DNA of 64,000 nt, from assembly GCF_003594875.1 (NCBI RefSeq), contig NZ_QZEY01000006.1, positions 1 to 64,000 of the forward strand, in the 5' to 3' direction. Origin of the DNA: Bailinhaonella thermotolerans. GTDB lineage: Bacteria > Actinomycetota > Actinomycetes > Streptosporangiales > Streptosporangiaceae. Both the position numbers and the translations under genes were made by a program. This document shows, in pieces, positions 54,923-62,365 of the stretch. Under the pieces are notes generated by a model that saw only the letters and a program-made list of their open reading frames with translations, was not told the DNA's origin and ran no database searches. Numbering within the stretch: position 1 is the stretch's first letter; each line of letters begins with the position of its first letter.

Positions 54923-55489
54923 ATGACTGCTCAGCCCGTGTTCCGCCTCGCCAGGGCGGCGGTCTTCTCCGCCGTCTGCGTGCTGCTCGGCGTGCTCGGG
55001 CATGTCTTCGCCGGGGGCGGCCTGCCGGGCTGGGCGGCGCCGGCGGGCGTGGGCGCGCTGGTGCTCGCCGCCGCCTACGCGCTGGCCGGCCGCGAACGGT
55101 CCCCCGGGCTGATCGTCGGCTTCCTGCTGGGCGCGCAACTGCTCTCGCACGAGCTGTTCCGGCTCGGCGCCCCCGCGCCCGGGCCCTCCGCCGCGCATGA
55201 CCACGGCGGCTCGGCGATGCTCCTCGCCCACCTGGTCGCCGCCGCCCTCGCCGGGTGGTGGCTGGCCCGGGGCGAGGCCGCGCTGTGGTCGGTGCTGCGG
55301 CGGCTCGCCGTACGCCTGCTCGCGGTGCTGGCGTCCCCCGCCCCGATCCCGGCCCCCGGGACCGCCCCGCGGCCGGCCGGCGGCCCCGTCCGCCCGGCCC
55401 GGCTCACGCTCCGGCACTCGCTCACCCGCCGGGGTCCTCCACCGTGTGCCGCCGCCCGTCCCTGGGCGGCCCCCGTCACCGGCCGGTAG
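54923..55489 (+). CDS. Membrane protein linked to the YcnI-type gene
   Basis: This 188-residue protein has about four hydrophobic helices (starting FRLARAAVFSAVCVLLGVL), with a His-containing external loop (AAHDHGGSAML), and a Pro/Arg-rich C-terminal tail. Proteins of this kind commonly precede DUF1775/YcnI genes in actinomycetes, suggesting a role in copper handling. The His-rich loop fits that idea, but no function is established. The YcnI gene follows 59 nt downstream on the same strand. Confidence 0.75.
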   Translation: MTAQPVFRLARAAVFSAVCVLLGVLGHVFAGGGLPGWAAPAGVGALVLAAAYALAGRERSPGLIVGFLLGAQLLSHELFRLGAPAPGPSAAHDHGGSAMLLAHLVAAALAGWWLARGEAALWSVLRRLAVRLLAVLASPAPIPAPGTAPRPAGGPVRPARLTLRHSLTRRGPPPCAAARPWAAPVTGR

Positions 55490-55548
55490 CCCGTTCCCGC
55501 GGCGCCGCGCCGTCCCTCGTCATCCCCTCACACAGTGGAGATCTCCCC

Positions 55549-56271
55549 ATGTCGAACACGCGTGCCTCCGTCATGCCCGGACGCGCCCCCGCCTTCGGCC
55601 GTACGGCGATGCGCCGGGCCGGGACCGTCGCGGCGGGCGCGGCGGCGCTCTGCCTCGCCCTCGCGCTCCCCGCCTCGGCCCACGTCACGATCAACCCGGG
55701 CACGGCCGAGCAGGGGTCGTTCAGCAAGGCGGCGTTCCGGGTGCCGAACGAGCGGGCCGACGCCGCCACCACGCGCGTCGAGGTCACGTTCCCCAAGGAC
55801 CACCCGCTGGCGTTCGTCTCCGTGCGCCCGGTGCCGGGCTGGCAGGTCCAGATCACCGAGACCAGGCTGAACCCGCCCGTCAAGACCAAGGAGGGCGAGC
55901 TGACCGAGGCGGTCGGCAAGGTCACCTGGTCCGGCGGCCGGATCGAGCCCGGCCAGTTCCAGGAGTTCGAGGTCTCGATGGGCGTCCTCCCCGACAACGC
56001 CGCCTCGCTGGCCTTCCCCACCACCCAGACCTACTCCAGCGGCGAGGTCGTCAACTGGGCCGACGCCCCCAAGCCCGACGGCACCGAACCCGAACACCCC
56101 GCCCCGCTCCTGAAGCTCGTCCCCAAGGCCGCCGCCACCCCGTCCCCCGCCCCCGCGCGCCCCGCCGCCGCCCCCGACACCACCACCCGCGCCCTCTCCA
56201 TCGCCGCCCTGGTGGCCGCCCTCCTAGGCGCCGCCACCGGCATCCTGGCCCTCACCCGCACCCGCCGCTGA
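55549..56271 (+). CDS. YcnI-type (DUF1775) exported copper-binding protein
   Basis: This 240-residue protein has a signal peptide ending ALPASA before His45. The mature N terminus HVTINPGTAEQGSFSKAAFRVPNE is the signature of the YcnI family, whose N-terminal His forms a copper-binding histidine brace. The domain runs to about residue 175 (FQEFEVSMGVLP; FPTTQTYSSGEVVNW). A Pro/Ala linker and a C-terminal transmembrane helix (LSIAALVAALLGAATGILAL) anchor it outside the cell. It probably binds copper for delivery or storage together with the preceding membrane protein. A GTGGAG ribosome site precedes the ATG. Confidence 0.88.
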   Translation: MSNTRASVMPGRAPAFGRTAMRRAGTVAAGAAALCLALALPASAHVTINPGTAEQGSFSKAAFRVPNERADAATTRVEVTFPKDHPLAFVSVRPVPGWQVQITETRLNPPVKTKEGELTEAVGKVTWSGGRIEPGQFQEFEVSMGVLPDNAASLAFPTTQTYSSGEVVNWADAPKPDGTEPEHPAPLLKLVPKAAATPSPAPARPAAAPDTTTRALSIAALVAALLGAATGILALTRTRR

Positions 56272-56294
56272 CCCCATGCCCCGAGCCCTCCGCC

Positions 56295-56346
56295 GCCGTG
56301 ATCACGCACTCTCAAGCACCCGCTGCGCGAACCGCGTGAGCACGGC
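56295..56346. repeat. Hairpin-type dispersed repeat, copy 1
   Basis: GCCGTGATCACGC (56295-56307) and GCGTGAGCACGGC (56334-56346) are inverted repeats with one mismatch. The element is a diverged direct copy of the one at 56477-56531. It lies in the 340-bp gap between the YcnI gene and the FolP2 gene, which has no coding signal. Confidence 0.6.
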
Positions 56347-56476
56347 GGGGAGGCCGCGCGGCCAGGACCAGGCCCGGCGGGAGACGCCCTTGCGGCGAAC
56401 CTCCTGCGGCACCTCCCCCGGCGCCCCGCAACGTGGGCGAACGCCGACGGCGGCGATACGCCGGGGGGAGTCCCTC

Positions 56477-56531
56477 GCCGTGATCACGCACCTTCCAGCA
56501 CCCGGAGTGGGCGAAACCGCACGATCACGGC
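56477..56531. repeat. Hairpin-type dispersed repeat, copy 2
   Basis: GCCGTGATC (56477-56485) and GATCACGGC (56523-56531) are perfect inverted ends. The first 15 bases, GCCGTGATCACGCAC, are identical to copy 1, and the CAGCACCC and GCGAA segments inside also recur. It looks like a short palindromic repeat family or a very small non-autonomous element. Confidence 0.6.
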
Positions 56532-56609
56532 GAGGGGTCGGGCGGTGCCGGGCAGGCCCGCCCGGCGTTTGTGTTCCTGGGTGGGGGGTGCCGGGGAGGA
56601 GGGGCGGGG

Positions 56610-57470
56610 TCAGGTGGGGGGGTGGAGGCGGGTGATGGTGCTCAGGGCGGTGCGGGCGGCCTTGGCGTCGTGGACGCGGAAGACCCGGGCGCCCTGGACG
56701 GCGGAGATCGCGAGCGTGGCCGTGGTGCCCGCGGCGCGCCGGTCCACGGGGAGGCCGCCGAGGGTCTCGCCGACGAAGTCCTTGTTGGACACCGCGACCA
56801 GGACCGGCCAGCCGGTGGCCACCAGCTCCCCGAGACGACGGCTGACCTCCAGCGAGTGCCGGGTGTTCTTGCCGAAGTCGTGAGCGGGGTCGATCAGCAC
56901 GGCGTCGCGGCGCACGCCCAGGGACACCGCGCGCTCGGCCAGCTCGGTGGTCAGCGCGACCACGTCGGCCACCACGTCGGCGTACCCGATCCGGTGCGGG
57001 CGCGTGCGCGGCGTGACCCGGCCGGCGTGCGCGCAGACCAGGCCGATCCCGTGCTTGGCGGCCACCTCGGCCAGCTCCGGGTCCGGGCCGCCCCAGGTGT
57101 CGTTGAGCAGGTCGGCCCCCGCCTCGGCGACCACCTCGCCCACCGCCGCGCGCCAGGTGTCCACGCTGATCACCACGTCGGGGTGCCGCTCCCTGACGGC
57201 CGCCACCAGCCCGGCGACCCGCCGCAGCTCCTCGGCCACATCCACGTCGTCACCGGGCCCGGCCTTGACCCCGCCGATGTCGACGATGTCCGCGCCCTCC
57301 TCGACCGCGCGGTCCACCGCCTCCAGCGCCGCGCCGAAGCCGTACGTCCGCCCCCGGTCGAAGAACGAGTCGGGCGTGCGGTTGATCACCGCCATCACGG
57401 CGTACTCCCCCGCCGCGAACTCCCGCCGCCCGAGCCGGAGCACGCCCCGCCGATCCACATTGCCGCCCAT
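56610..57470 (-). CDS. Dihydropteroate synthase homologue of the FolP2 type
   Basis: This 286-residue TIM-barrel protein is of the pterin-binding family. The first strand reads MAVINRTPDSFFDRG, where true dihydropteroate synthases have NVTPDSF. It then has DIGGVKAGPGD, VDTWRAAVG, LLNDTWGG, IDPAHDFGKN and VAVSNKDFVGE. The NRTPDSF signature and the C-terminal TTATLAISAVQGARVFRVHD match mycobacterial FolP2, which is reported to lack synthase activity; a different role, possibly linked to glucosylglycerate chemistry, is suspected because folP2 and gpgS are neighbours in mycobacteria (not here). The ATG at 57470 begins the conserved part. Confidence 0.85.
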   Translation of the reverse strand: MGGNVDRRGVLRLGRREFAAGEYAVMAVINRTPDSFFDRGRTYGFGAALEAVDRAVEEGADIVDIGGVKAGPGDDVDVAEELRRVAGLVAAVRERHPDVVISVDTWRAAVGEVVAEAGADLLNDTWGGPDPELAEVAAKHGIGLVCAHAGRVTPRTRPHRIGYADVVADVVALTTELAERAVSLGVRRDAVLIDPAHDFGKNTRHSLEVSRRLGELVATGWPVLVAVSNKDFVGETLGGLPVDRRAAGTTATLAISAVQGARVFRVHDAKAARTALSTITRLHPPT

Positions 57471-57578
57471 CCCGCCCAACCTACCCGCTCCCCCGCCGCC
57501 GATCCCGTACGGCTCACGCGCCCGCGCCGCCCCGCCCGTGCCGTACGGCGGGCGCACGGGTCACACGGATCACGCGGG

Positions 57579-58448
57579 TCACGCGGCGGAGCCGCCCTCG
57601 GCCAGGGCGACGAACTCCTGAGCGACCGGGGCCAGGCGGCGGCGGGCGTGGATCAGGGCGATCACGCGCCGCACCGGCGGGTCCAGCGAGCGCACGGCGA
57701 GTCCCGCGCGGACGGCCTCGGTCGCGATCGAGCGGTACCACAGCAGCGACACCGACCGGGCGCGGACGGTGGTCAGCCAGGTGGCCCGGTCGTCGGACTC
57801 GGCCGCGGCGGCGGGCTTGACGCCGTACCGCGTGAACATCGCCTCGAACTCGGCGCGGCGGGGCGTACCCGGGCAGGGCAGCAGCAGCGGCAGGTCGTCG
57901 AGCCGCGCCATCGGCACCGGGTCGGGCAGGTCCATGCCCGGCGGGGAGACGAGCACGATCTCCTGGCGTTCCAGCGGATGGGTGACCAGGTCGGCCGGCA
58001 CGGGCAGGTCGGTGAGCCCGAGGTCGGCCTTCTTGTCGCGGATCGCGTTGACCACCCCCTCCCTGCCGTCGCAGCGGACGATGTGCACGCGCACCTCGGG
58101 ATGGCCCGAGGCGTACGCCGGGAGCAGCCGCCCGGCCAGCCCCGCCTCCAGGGTGGGGGTGGCGGCGATGCGCAGCTCGACGGGGCCGCCCTGACGCTGG
58201 GCGGCGAGCTCCTCGATCTCGTGGATGGCGTCCAGGGCCTCGCGGGCCAGCTTGACCACGCGGCGGCCCGCGGGGGTGACGACGACGCCGCGGCCGGACC
58301 TGGCGAACAGGGTCATGCCGAGTTCCCGCTCCAGGTCGCGTATCGCGCGGGACAGGGCGGGCTGCGCGATGTACAGCGAGCGTGCCGCGTCCGTCATGGT
58401 GCGGTGCTCCGCCGTCGCCACGACATAGCGGAGCTGCTGGAGATTCAT
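57579..58448 (-). CDS. LysR-family transcriptional regulator
   Basis: This 289-residue protein has an N-terminal winged helix (residues 1-60: MNLQQLRYVVATAEH, then AARSLYIAQPALSRAIRDLE, LFARSGRGVVVTPAG) and a periplasmic-binding-like effector domain from about residue 90. It is of the usual length and type. No divergent target is obvious, since the facing zinc peptidase gene starts 150 bp away on the other strand and is a candidate target. A CATAAC element 8 nt before the start codon suggests a very short leader. Confidence 0.92.
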   Translation of the reverse strand: MNLQQLRYVVATAEHRTMTDAARSLYIAQPALSRAIRDLERELGMTLFARSGRGVVVTPAGRRVVKLAREALDAIHEIEELAAQRQGGPVELRIAATPTLEAGLAGRLLPAYASGHPEVRVHIVRCDGREGVVNAIRDKKADLGLTDLPVPADLVTHPLERQEIVLVSPPGMDLPDPVPMARLDDLPLLLPCPGTPRRAEFEAMFTRYGVKPAAAAESDDRATWLTTVRARSVSLLWYRSIATEAVRAGLAVRSLDPPVRRVIALIHARRRLAPVAQEFVALAEGGSAA

Positions 58449-58597
58449 GCCCCGAAGTTATGGCACAAAGGGCGCATCGGTCTGGAACATCGCGCAGCTC
58501 GTCCCCCTTCAATTGCACGCACAGGGACCGGAATCGCTACAGTTTTGCCGGAATTGATCGCATTCCTCCGGTGGGAGTGCGTGAAAGGGGGCAGTCC

Positions 58598-60061
58598 GTG
58601 GCTGGTCAGGGCCCGTATCCGCCGTACGGTCCACAGGGTCGTCCGCCCTCCGGACCGCAACGCCCCCCTTACGGAAGTCCGCAACCGCCCCGCCGGGCCA
58701 CGCCCCCTCCGCCCGGGCCGCCCGGCGGTCACCAGCCGCCCCCCGGGCCCTACGGGCCACCCCAGGGACCCCCCGCCGCGCCGGGCCCGCACGGCCCCGC
58801 GGCCCCTCCCCCGCCCCCCTCCGGCCACCCCTACGGCGGGCCGCCCGCGCCCGGGTACGGCCCGCCTCCCCAGCGCCCGCCGTACGGCGGACCGCCCCGG
58901 GGACCGCACGGCGGGCCTCCGGGACCGCCGGGACCTCCTGCGCCTCCTGGGCCTCCCGGTCCGCCCGGGCCTCCGGGACCGCCGTGGCCGCCAGGTCCCG
59001 CGGGTCATCCCGGGCCCTACGGGCCGCGGCCCTGGCGTCCCGCGCCCCGGCGCAAGTCGGGCGCGGCGGCTCTCGTGGCCGGGCTGCTGGGGGCCGTGGC
59101 CGCGCTGTTCGTGCTGGCCATCGTGGGCGTGGCGGTGTTCAGTTCGGCCGACGACGACCCGGGGAGCTCGACGGCGCTGCCGTCGTACACCCCGCCGCCG
59201 CTGCCGACGTTCCCCGGCGACGACCGCGACACCGGCGAGACCCGCCGGCCCGGCGACGACTCCACGCCGCGCCCCCGCTACACCCCGCGCCCCCGGGACA
59301 CCTCCTCGTCCCGTCCGTCGGACGAGACGTCCCGGCCGCCGGTCACGCTGGACACGAGCCTGGAGCGGAACACCGTCTACACCGCGGGCACGCTGCCCAA
59401 GGTCAAGTGCCCCGGCGCCGCCGTGAACATCTACAACAACACCCAGCTCCGCAACCTGATCCTGCGCACCGGCCGCTGCATGGACCAGGCGTGGGCCCCG
59501 GCGCTGCGCCGGGTCGGGATCGACTGGGAGCCCCCTGGCTGGGCCATCGTCTCCCGCAAGGGGCGCGGAGCCTGCGGCGACTTCCCCCAGCGCGGGTCCT
59601 ACGTGCCGTACTACTGCCCCCGCAACATGACGATCTACGCCTCCACCTCGGCGCTCGCCCGGGGGTACGGCAACATCACGACCTACCACGGAGCGATCGT
59701 CGGCATGATGGCGCACGAGTACGGCCACCACGTGCAGACGCTGACCGGGCTGGGCATGTCGCACTGGCGGCTGCACCTGCGCTCGAACCGCAACACCCAG
59801 CTCGCGCTGAGCCGCCGCTTCGAGCTCCAGGCCAACTGCTTCGGCGGCATGGCCATGCGGGCGATGGCCGGGTCGTACCCGATCGGGCCGAACCAGCGCC
59901 GCACGCTCTACCACTTCTTCTCGAACGTCGGGGACTGGCCGGGCCGCCCCCGCGACCACGGCTCGCCGCCGAACAGCGGGCGCTGGTTCCGGCAGGGGTT
60001 CGAGCGGACGGCGGCCTACCAGTGCAACACGTGGCGGGCGCCCTCCTCGACCGTCTCCTAG
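58598..60061 (+). CDS. Membrane neutral zinc metallopeptidase (YpfJ type) with Pro/Gly-rich N terminus
   Basis: This 487-residue protein begins with about 150 residues of Gly-Pro-Pro and Tyr-Gly-Gly repeats, collagen-like in places, that should stay in the cytoplasm. A single helix (about 155-182, AALVAGLLGAVAALFVLAIV) and a Thr/Pro/Arg-rich stalk follow. The extracellular peptidase domain has the zinc motif MMAHEYGHHVQ (about residue 372) and the third ligand region RFELQANCFGG. This is the putative zinc peptidase (YpfJ) family; substrates are unknown. The GTG at 58598 has AAAGGGGG at the right distance, better than upstream starts. Four or more cysteines in the outer domain may form disulfides. 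Confidence 0.9.
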   Translation: MAGQGPYPPYGPQGRPPSGPQRPPYGSPQPPRRATPPPPGPPGGHQPPPGPYGPPQGPPAAPGPHGPAAPPPPPSGHPYGGPPAPGYGPPPQRPPYGGPPRGPHGGPPGPPGPPAPPGPPGPPGPPGPPWPPGPAGHPGPYGPRPWRPAPRRKSGAAALVAGLLGAVAALFVLAIVGVAVFSSADDDPGSSTALPSYTPPPLPTFPGDDRDTGETRRPGDDSTPRPRYTPRPRDTSSSRPSDETSRPPVTLDTSLERNTVYTAGTLPKVKCPGAAVNIYNNTQLRNLILRTGRCMDQAWAPALRRVGIDWEPPGWAIVSRKGRGACGDFPQRGSYVPYYCPRNMTIYASTSALARGYGNITTYHGAIVGMMAHEYGHHVQTLTGLGMSHWRLHLRSNRNTQLALSRRFELQANCFGGMAMRAMAGSYPIGPNQRRTLYHFFSNVGDWPGRPRDHGSPPNSGRWFRQGFERTAAYQCNTWRAPSSTVS

Positions 60062-60371
60062 AGCCGCCAACCACCATCGATCCGGATATATCAGCAGATC
60101 CGAATATGCGACACACGCGATCCGCACCAACCTGTCGCAGGCATCGCATGTCACGCTTTCATCGAGCGTTAAGACGACGAGAGGGGAAAACTCAGCCCGG
60201 ATCTGGCCTACTATCAGGGCGGATGCCTGCACGTCCGATCCGTCGCATGTGTCGTTCATGCCCGGGTATGGAGCGTAGAATCCCTGGCAGACTCGACGGG
60301 GGCCGGTTTGGAGGGACCCTGCTGTTCCGGGTCGATGGTCCCCCAGCACCAGCGCGAGAAACGGAGTTCCG
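60062..60371. other. Intergenic region before the LCP gene
   Basis: This 310-bp gap is less GC-rich than its flanks and shows no credible gene. A -10-like TAGAAT lies near 60276-60281 and probably belongs to the LCP promoter, followed by an imperfect hairpin (GGACC...GGTCC) just before the start codon that could influence translation. Confidence 0.5.
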
Positions 60372-62321
60372 ATGGGCTTCAGACGAGGCGCGGGTGATGC
60401 CCGTCCGGAGCCGGACGACTCCTCCCAGGAGCCCGGTGACGTCCCCCTGATCCACGCCGGCTCCGCCCCGACCCCGCGGGACGCCACCCCCGCCCCGGGT
60501 ACGGCGGCGCAGGACGGCACGGCCACGCGGGAGCCGGGCGACGGCGAACGGGCGGAGAACGCCGCGGACGCCGAGACCCCGGAGACCTCCGGGAAGCCGG
60601 AGAAGCCGAGGAGGCCGGGGAAGGCGGAGACCACGGGCAAGACCCCGACCCCGAAGACCCCGGGACCGAAGGCCCCGGCAGGCGAGGGCGCGGCGGGCGC
60701 CACTCCCGCGGCGGACCGCCCGGAGGCGCGGACCGATTCCGCGAAGGACGAGGCCCCCACGACCATCGGCCGCCCCCCTGCGGCGGACGGGCCCGGCGGC
60801 GAGGACACCGGCAAGGCCGCGGCGTCGGCCGAGACGCCCGGGAAGACTCCCGCCAGGCGCCGTCCCACCCCGTGGGGCATCGTCGGCTGGACCGCGCTCT
60901 CCATCATCGCCCCCGGCGCCGCCCACCTGCGCGCCGGCCGCAAGCGTCTCGGCGCCGCGATCCTGGGGACGTACCTGGTGGTCCTGCTCGGGGTGGCGGC
61001 GTTCGCCCTCAGCCAGGACCTGGGCTCGCTCGGCGGTTTCGCCATCCGCGACAGCACGATCATGGTCGTCATCGTCGCGGCGATCGTGCTGGCGCTGGTG
61101 TGGTTCGTGCTCGTCCTGTCGTCCTACATCGTGCAGGATCCGGACCGGCTGACCGGGAACAGCCAGATCGGCTCGGGCCTGGCCGTCGGCGTGCTGTGCG
61201 TCGCCGTGATGGCCCCGTTCGGGCTGACCGCGCGCAACGTGATCAGCACCCGCAACGACCTCAACGACATCTTCCCCAGTTCGCCGGGCGGCGGCGTGGC
61301 GGCCAAGCCCATCGACAAGAAGGACCCCTGGGCGGGGTACCAGCGGGTGAACTTCCTGCTGCTCGGCGGCGACGCGGCCAGGAACCGGGTCGGCGTGCGC
61401 ACCGACAGCATGACCGTGGCCAGCGTGGACGTGAAGAGCGGCAACACCGTGCTCTTCAGCCTGCCGCGCAACCTGCAGTACGTCCGCTTCCCCAAGGGCC
61501 ACCCGCTGCACCGGCAGTTCCCGAACGGCTTCCAGGGCGAGCCGGGCTCGGGCGGCCTGCTGAACGAGGTCTGGGAGTACGCCGACGCGCACCCGGAGGT
61601 CATGGGCGCCAAGCACACGGGCCCCGAGGCGCTCAAGACCGCCATCGGCCACACGCTCGGCCTCAAGATCGACTACTACGCGCTCGTGGACATGTGGGGC
61701 TTCGCCGAGCTGATCGACGCCATCGGCGGTCTCACGGTCAAGGTCGAGCAGGACGTGCAGTACGGCCCCTACGGCCAGTTCAGCGTCAAGAAGGGCACCC
61801 GGCTGCTCAGCGGCGAGGAGGTGCTGTGGTACGGCCGGTCGCGCACCAACAGCAGCGACTACGTGCGCATGGGCCGCCAGCGCTGCCTGCTCGGGGCGAT
61901 CGCCAAGCAGGCCAACCCCGCCCTGGTGCTCACCCGGTTCGAGAAGATCTTCGGCGCCGCCAAGCGCATGTTCAAGACGGACATCCCGCGCGACCTGCTG
62001 GAGCACCTGGTCCCGCTGGGCCTGAAGGTCAAGGACGCCAAGATCACCAGCCTGCAGTTCGTGCCGCCGCTCATCTCGACGGGGAACCCCGACTGGGCCA
62101 AGATCCGCCGGGAGACGCTGAAGGCGATCAAGCAGTCCGAGGCCGCCTCGGAGACGGTGGCCGCCATCGGCACCGCCGCCCCCGACCGGCCGGCCGCGAC
62201 GCCGTCCCCCGGCGCCCCCAAGCCCACCAAGACGCCCAAGCCGAAGCCCACCGGCACCGGCGGCTCCTCCGCCCCGGACGACAAGCCGGCCAAGCGCCTC
62301 GACGAGGTCTGCGCCTTCTGA
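60372..62321 (+). CDS. LytR-CpsA-Psr (LCP) family cell-wall glycopolymer transferase
   Basis: This 649-residue membrane protein has a long cytoplasmic low-complexity start (about 1-160, Pro/Thr/Glu/Lys). Several helices (about 170-300) include GIVGWTALSIIAPGAAHLRAG, STIMVVIVAAIVLALVW and VGVLCVAVMAPFG, more than the single helix usual for LCP proteins. The LCP domain lies at about 325-560, with VNFLLLGGDAARNRVGVRTDSMTV, FSLPRNLQYVRFP and WYGRSRTNSSDYVRMGRQRCLL, which hold the Arg and Asp residues for lipid-phosphate binding. It would attach teichoic-acid-like polymers or arabinogalactan-like glycans to peptidoglycan. A Pro/Lys-rich tail ends it. Confidence 0.92.
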   Translation: MGFRRGAGDARPEPDDSSQEPGDVPLIHAGSAPTPRDATPAPGTAAQDGTATREPGDGERAENAADAETPETSGKPEKPRRPGKAETTGKTPTPKTPGPKAPAGEGAAGATPAADRPEARTDSAKDEAPTTIGRPPAADGPGGEDTGKAAASAETPGKTPARRRPTPWGIVGWTALSIIAPGAAHLRAGRKRLGAAILGTYLVVLLGVAAFALSQDLGSLGGFAIRDSTIMVVIVAAIVLALVWFVLVLSSYIVQDPDRLTGNSQIGSGLAVGVLCVAVMAPFGLTARNVISTRNDLNDIFPSSPGGGVAAKPIDKKDPWAGYQRVNFLLLGGDAARNRVGVRTDSMTVASVDVKSGNTVLFSLPRNLQYVRFPKGHPLHRQFPNGFQGEPGSGGLLNEVWEYADAHPEVMGAKHTGPEALKTAIGHTLGLKIDYYALVDMWGFAELIDAIGGLTVKVEQDVQYGPYGQFSVKKGTRLLSGEEVLWYGRSRTNSSDYVRMGRQRCLLGAIAKQANPALVLTRFEKIFGAAKRMFKTDIPRDLLEHLVPLGLKVKDAKITSLQFVPPLISTGNPDWAKIRRETLKAIKQSEAASETVAAIGTAAPDRPAATPSPGAPKPTKTPKPKPTGTGGSSAPDDKPAKRLDEVCAF

Positions 62322-62329
62322 CCCGCCCG

Positions 62330-62365
62330 CGCCCCGCCGTACCCTCACCCGGGTGCGGCGGGGCG
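62330..62365. terminator. Hairpin between convergent LCP and spermidine-synthase-like genes
   Basis: CGCCCCGCCG (62330-62339) pairs with CGGCGGGGCG (62356-62365). Its right arm covers the last codons of the leftward gene. An inner ACCC/GGGT stem lies in the loop. A shared terminator is likely. Confidence 0.5.

Noticed and set aside
58598-59060. Collagen-like or adhesin protein
   Set aside because: The Gly-Pro-Pro region is the N-terminal cytoplasmic part of a membrane peptidase and such Pro/Gly-rich tails are common in actinobacterial membrane proteins.
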